Below, one piece after another: positions 5,759 through 7,198 of a DNA stretch of 7,198 nucleotides. Each line of letters opens with the position of its first letter. Positions within the stretch are counted from its first letter, which is position 1. Origin of the DNA: Hyphomonas sp. (GTDB lineage Bacteria; Pseudomonadota; Alphaproteobacteria; Caulobacterales; Hyphomonadaceae). A program made the translations under genes and the position numbers. The stretch lies in contig DNFL01000134.1 in the NCBI GenBank assembly GCA_003486945.1, positions 1-7,198 of the forward strand, in the 5' to 3' direction. Under the pieces are notes generated by a model. That model was not told where the DNA came from, did not search any database, and saw only the letters and a list, made by a program, of their open reading frames with translations.

Positions 5759-6414
5759 CCTTCATCAACGATCTGAACATTGCCGATGTCGGTCGACAGA
5801 TTGGCCGATGTATCGATGGTGATCGTGCCGTCATTGCTTGAGACCGATGTGACCGTCGCAATCACGCGCGGTGCGACCGAACCGGTCTGCTGGTTACCCT
5901 TGTAGGTATCGACGCGGAACTGCAGCACGCTTCCCGGCGGCACGCTCGCCCCGGAGATCGTCTGTCCGTTCCAGCTGTAGGAACTGGCGCCGGGTGCGAG
6001 CGTTTCCGTCCAGATGACCTGTCCGTTCACATCGCGGATCGTCAGCGCGCTGTGATCCGTGCCGGCCGGAACCTCGGCGGAGAATTCGACGGCCGATCCC
6101 GTATAGGGAATCCAAGAGGATTCGAACGACACGGTCTTGCCCAGCCATTGCGAAGCAACCAGCGAGCCGAGATCGTAGATCATCGTGGAGATGCTCTCGA
6201 GGTTCACATTCGAGCGGACCTGCTGCTCCAGCGTCGAAAAGGTTGCGAGCTGCTCGACAAACTGAGTCGAATCAAGCGGGGAGAGGGGGTCCTGGTTGCG
6301 GATCTGCGCCGTCAGCAGGCGGATGAAGCTCTCGAACTCCTTGCCGACCGAAGGCGTGGAACTGGCGGTGCTGGTCTGCGTCTGGTAGCCTGCGACGTCT
6401 GAAACAGTGGTCAT
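5755..6414 (-). CDS. flgD: Flagellar hook assembly scaffold/cap protein FlgD
   Basis: FlgD sits at the tip of the growing hook and lets FlgE subunits fold into place; it is then discarded. It is secreted by the flagellar type III apparatus. The 219 aa compare with about 230 in E. coli. The N-terminal signature is strong: FESFIRLLTAQIRNQDPL (27-44) continuing SPLDSTQFVEQLATFSTLEQ (45-64). Residues about 85-105 (LVASQWLGKTVSF) start the tudor-like/Ig-like hook-cap domain, with the FlgD Ig-like strand pattern LTIRDVNGQVIWTETL (124-139), SYSWNGQTISGASVPPGSVL (145-164) and FRVDTYKG (166-173). The N-terminal 25 residues are Ser/Thr-rich and flexible, as expected for an export signal. The gene starts 9 bases after fliK on the same strand, so the two are co-transcribed. 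Confidence 0.95.
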   Translation of the reverse strand: MTTVSDVAGYQTQTSTASSTPSVGKEFESFIRLLTAQIRNQDPLSPLDSTQFVEQLATFSTLEQQVRSNVNLESISTMIYDLGSLVASQWLGKTVSFESSWIPYTGSAVEFSAEVPAGTDHSALTIRDVNGQVIWTETLAPGASSYSWNGQTISGASVPPGSVLQFRVDTYKGNQQTGSVAPRVIATVTSVSSNDGTITIDTSANLSTDIGNVQIVDEG

Positions 6415-6420
6415 GGTCGT

Positions 6421-6425
6421 CTCCT
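6421..6425 (-). promoter_or_regulatory. Shine-Dalgarno site of flgD overlapping the fliK stop
   Basis: On the minus strand AGGAG lies 6 bases before the flgD ATG and shares bases with the TAG stop of fliK (6426-6424). The site fixes the flgD start and implies that ribosomes ending fliK are delivered directly to flgD. Confidence 0.75.
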
Positions 6426-7198
6426 AGAGCCGGATATCAAGCCGGCCATCGGCCGTGATCGGCCCGGATGGTGGAATGGCAGGGGATGCTGCCGTGCCGG
6501 CCAGCGCTGCGGCGGCTGGTCCGGATTGCAATTGTCTGAGCAGGGCGGCGTTGGCGGCCTGCTGGCTGCTTTGCTGCTGATGCTGGAAGGTCAAGTTCTG
6601 GCCATCAAGGCCCTGCCGCTCGAGCGCCTGGATGAGTTCGAAATGCATGGCGCGCAGCTGGCGCATGGCTTCCGGGGTTTCGCTCGTGATGGTCACGTGC
6701 TGGAGGCCCTGCGCGTCGAACTTGAAGTCGATCGACACGCGGCCAAGTTCCGGCGGATCGAGTTGCACCACCACGCGGTCGGACTGCCCGTCCTGCGCTG
6801 ATTTCGAAACGATATCGACAATCTCGACAGGGGAGGCGACCACCACGGCGTGCGCCGGTGTCAGCGCCGTCAGGATGGGCGACTGAAGCGCGGCGGGTGG
6901 CGGCGCAGGTGCGGCGAGGGCAATTGGTGCGCTGACAGAGGGTGCCGGCGGCGCCATGTCGGCCTGCGCCGGCTTGTCGCCCAAGGCAGCAATGCCGGTT
7001 ACAGCGCGCTCCATGCGTATGTCTTCATCAGGCAGGCGATCCGGCGCAGCCTGGGCCGGAGCCGTTTGAGCGCCTGCGCTGGCCGGAACCGGGGCCGCCG
7101 ACTTGTCCTGGGGCAGGCCCGTGTCCGCGCCGGGGTCATCGGCTTCGCCGCGCACAAACACCGACGCCGCAGAAACCGGCACAGCGAGGGCCTCGATG
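6424..7198 (-). CDS. fliK: Flagellar hook-length control protein FliK (5'-truncated by window edge)
   Basis: FliK is the secreted ruler that measures the hook and switches export from hook to filament subunits. The reading frame is open to the window edge: Ile-Glu-Ala-Leu-Ala precede the GTG at 7182-7180, which is therefore more likely an internal Val than a start. About 257 C-terminal residues are visible. Numbering from that Val, residues 1-120 are a low-complexity Ala/Pro-rich region typical of the ruler segment. Residues about 134-200 form the C-terminal hook-control domain, with the hallmark VVVQLDPPELGRVSIDFKF (137-155), then HVTITSETPEAMRQLRAMHF (162-181) and LIQALERQGLDGQNLTF (183-199). 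A Gln-rich patch (200-208) and an Ala-rich tail follow, ending GRLDIRL, as seen in alphaproteobacterial relatives (called MotD in rhizobia). The total length and the export signal cannot be judged here. Confidence 0.92.
   Translation of the reverse strand, partial: IEALAVPVSAASVFVRGEADDPGADTGLPQDKSAAPVPASAGAQTAPAQAAPDRLPDEDIRMERAVTGIAALGDKPAQADMAPPAPSVSAPIALAAPAPPPAALQSPILTALTPAHAVVVASPVEIVDIVSKSAQDGQSDRVVVQLDPPELGRVSIDFKFDAQGLQHVTITSETPEAMRQLRAMHFELIQALERQGLDGQNLTFQHQQQSSQQAANAALLRQLQSGPAAAALAGTAASPAIPPSGPITADGRLDIRL

Noticed and set aside
5743..5760. Bidirectional intrinsic terminator between fliL and flgD
   Set aside because: The 5-base dyad has a single central base, so it cannot form a hairpin, and no T-run follows on either strand.
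6477..6493. TGGC...TGC pattern resembling a sigma-54 site near the 3' end of fliK
   Set aside because: GG and GC are not 10 bases apart, and it points against the direction of fliK and flgD.
7180..7182. GTG as the start of fliK
   Set aside because: The frame stays open to the window edge and the visible part already begins in the Ala/Pro-rich ruler region, so the export signal and true start lie outside.
1..7198. Mobile element, prophage, CRISPR or horizontally acquired island
   Set aside because: All space is taken by co-oriented flagellar genes of uniform GC-rich character; no transposase, integrase, terminal repeats, tRNA or regular spacer array is present.

Overview
The window is a compact chromosomal flagellar locus from a GC-rich alphaproteobacterium. 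The group is inferred from several things seen together: the short, single-domain FlgA (135 aa), the flgF-flgG-flgA-flgH-fliL order, the alphaproteobacterial type of FliK ending in RLDIRL, and the absence of motB next to motA. A Hyphomonas/Caulobacter/Rhodobacterales-type marine or stalked bacterium is the best guess. The sequence alone does not settle the genus.

Plus strand, 1-5751: an apparently uninterrupted seven-gene transcription unit. It holds motA (5' end outside the window), a 583-aa secreted protein of unassigned function, flgF, flgG, flgA, flgH and fliL. Genes overlap by 1-4 bases (ATGA or TGATG junctions) or are separated by 4-28 bases, so no room for promoters or terminators exists between them. 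Minus strand, 7198-5755: fliK (5' end outside the window) followed 9 bases later by flgD. The two units converge, with only 3 bases between the stop codons of fliL and flgD. No stretch of more than about 30 bases lacks a gene, and I saw no RNA gene, insertion sequence, CRISPR array or sign of recent transfer.

How the genes work together: MotA is the channel/torque subunit of the stator, and FliL is a membrane protein that supports stators. The 583-aa protein sits directly after motA, carries a signal peptide and looks alpha-helical, so a periplasmic stator-support role is plausible but inferred. FlgF and FlgG build the proximal and distal rod. FlgA is the periplasmic chaperone for P-ring assembly. 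FlgH is the L-ring lipoprotein. FlgD caps the growing hook and FliK sets hook length. The window thus covers rod, L-ring and hook-assembly control plus part of the motor. MotB, FlgI (P-ring) and the hook protein FlgE must be encoded elsewhere.

The item most worth following up is the 583-aa protein. Secondary points are the five-fold His-Gly-Lys linker in FliL, the altered charged motif in MotA, the corrected start of flgH and the nearly abutting convergent junction.
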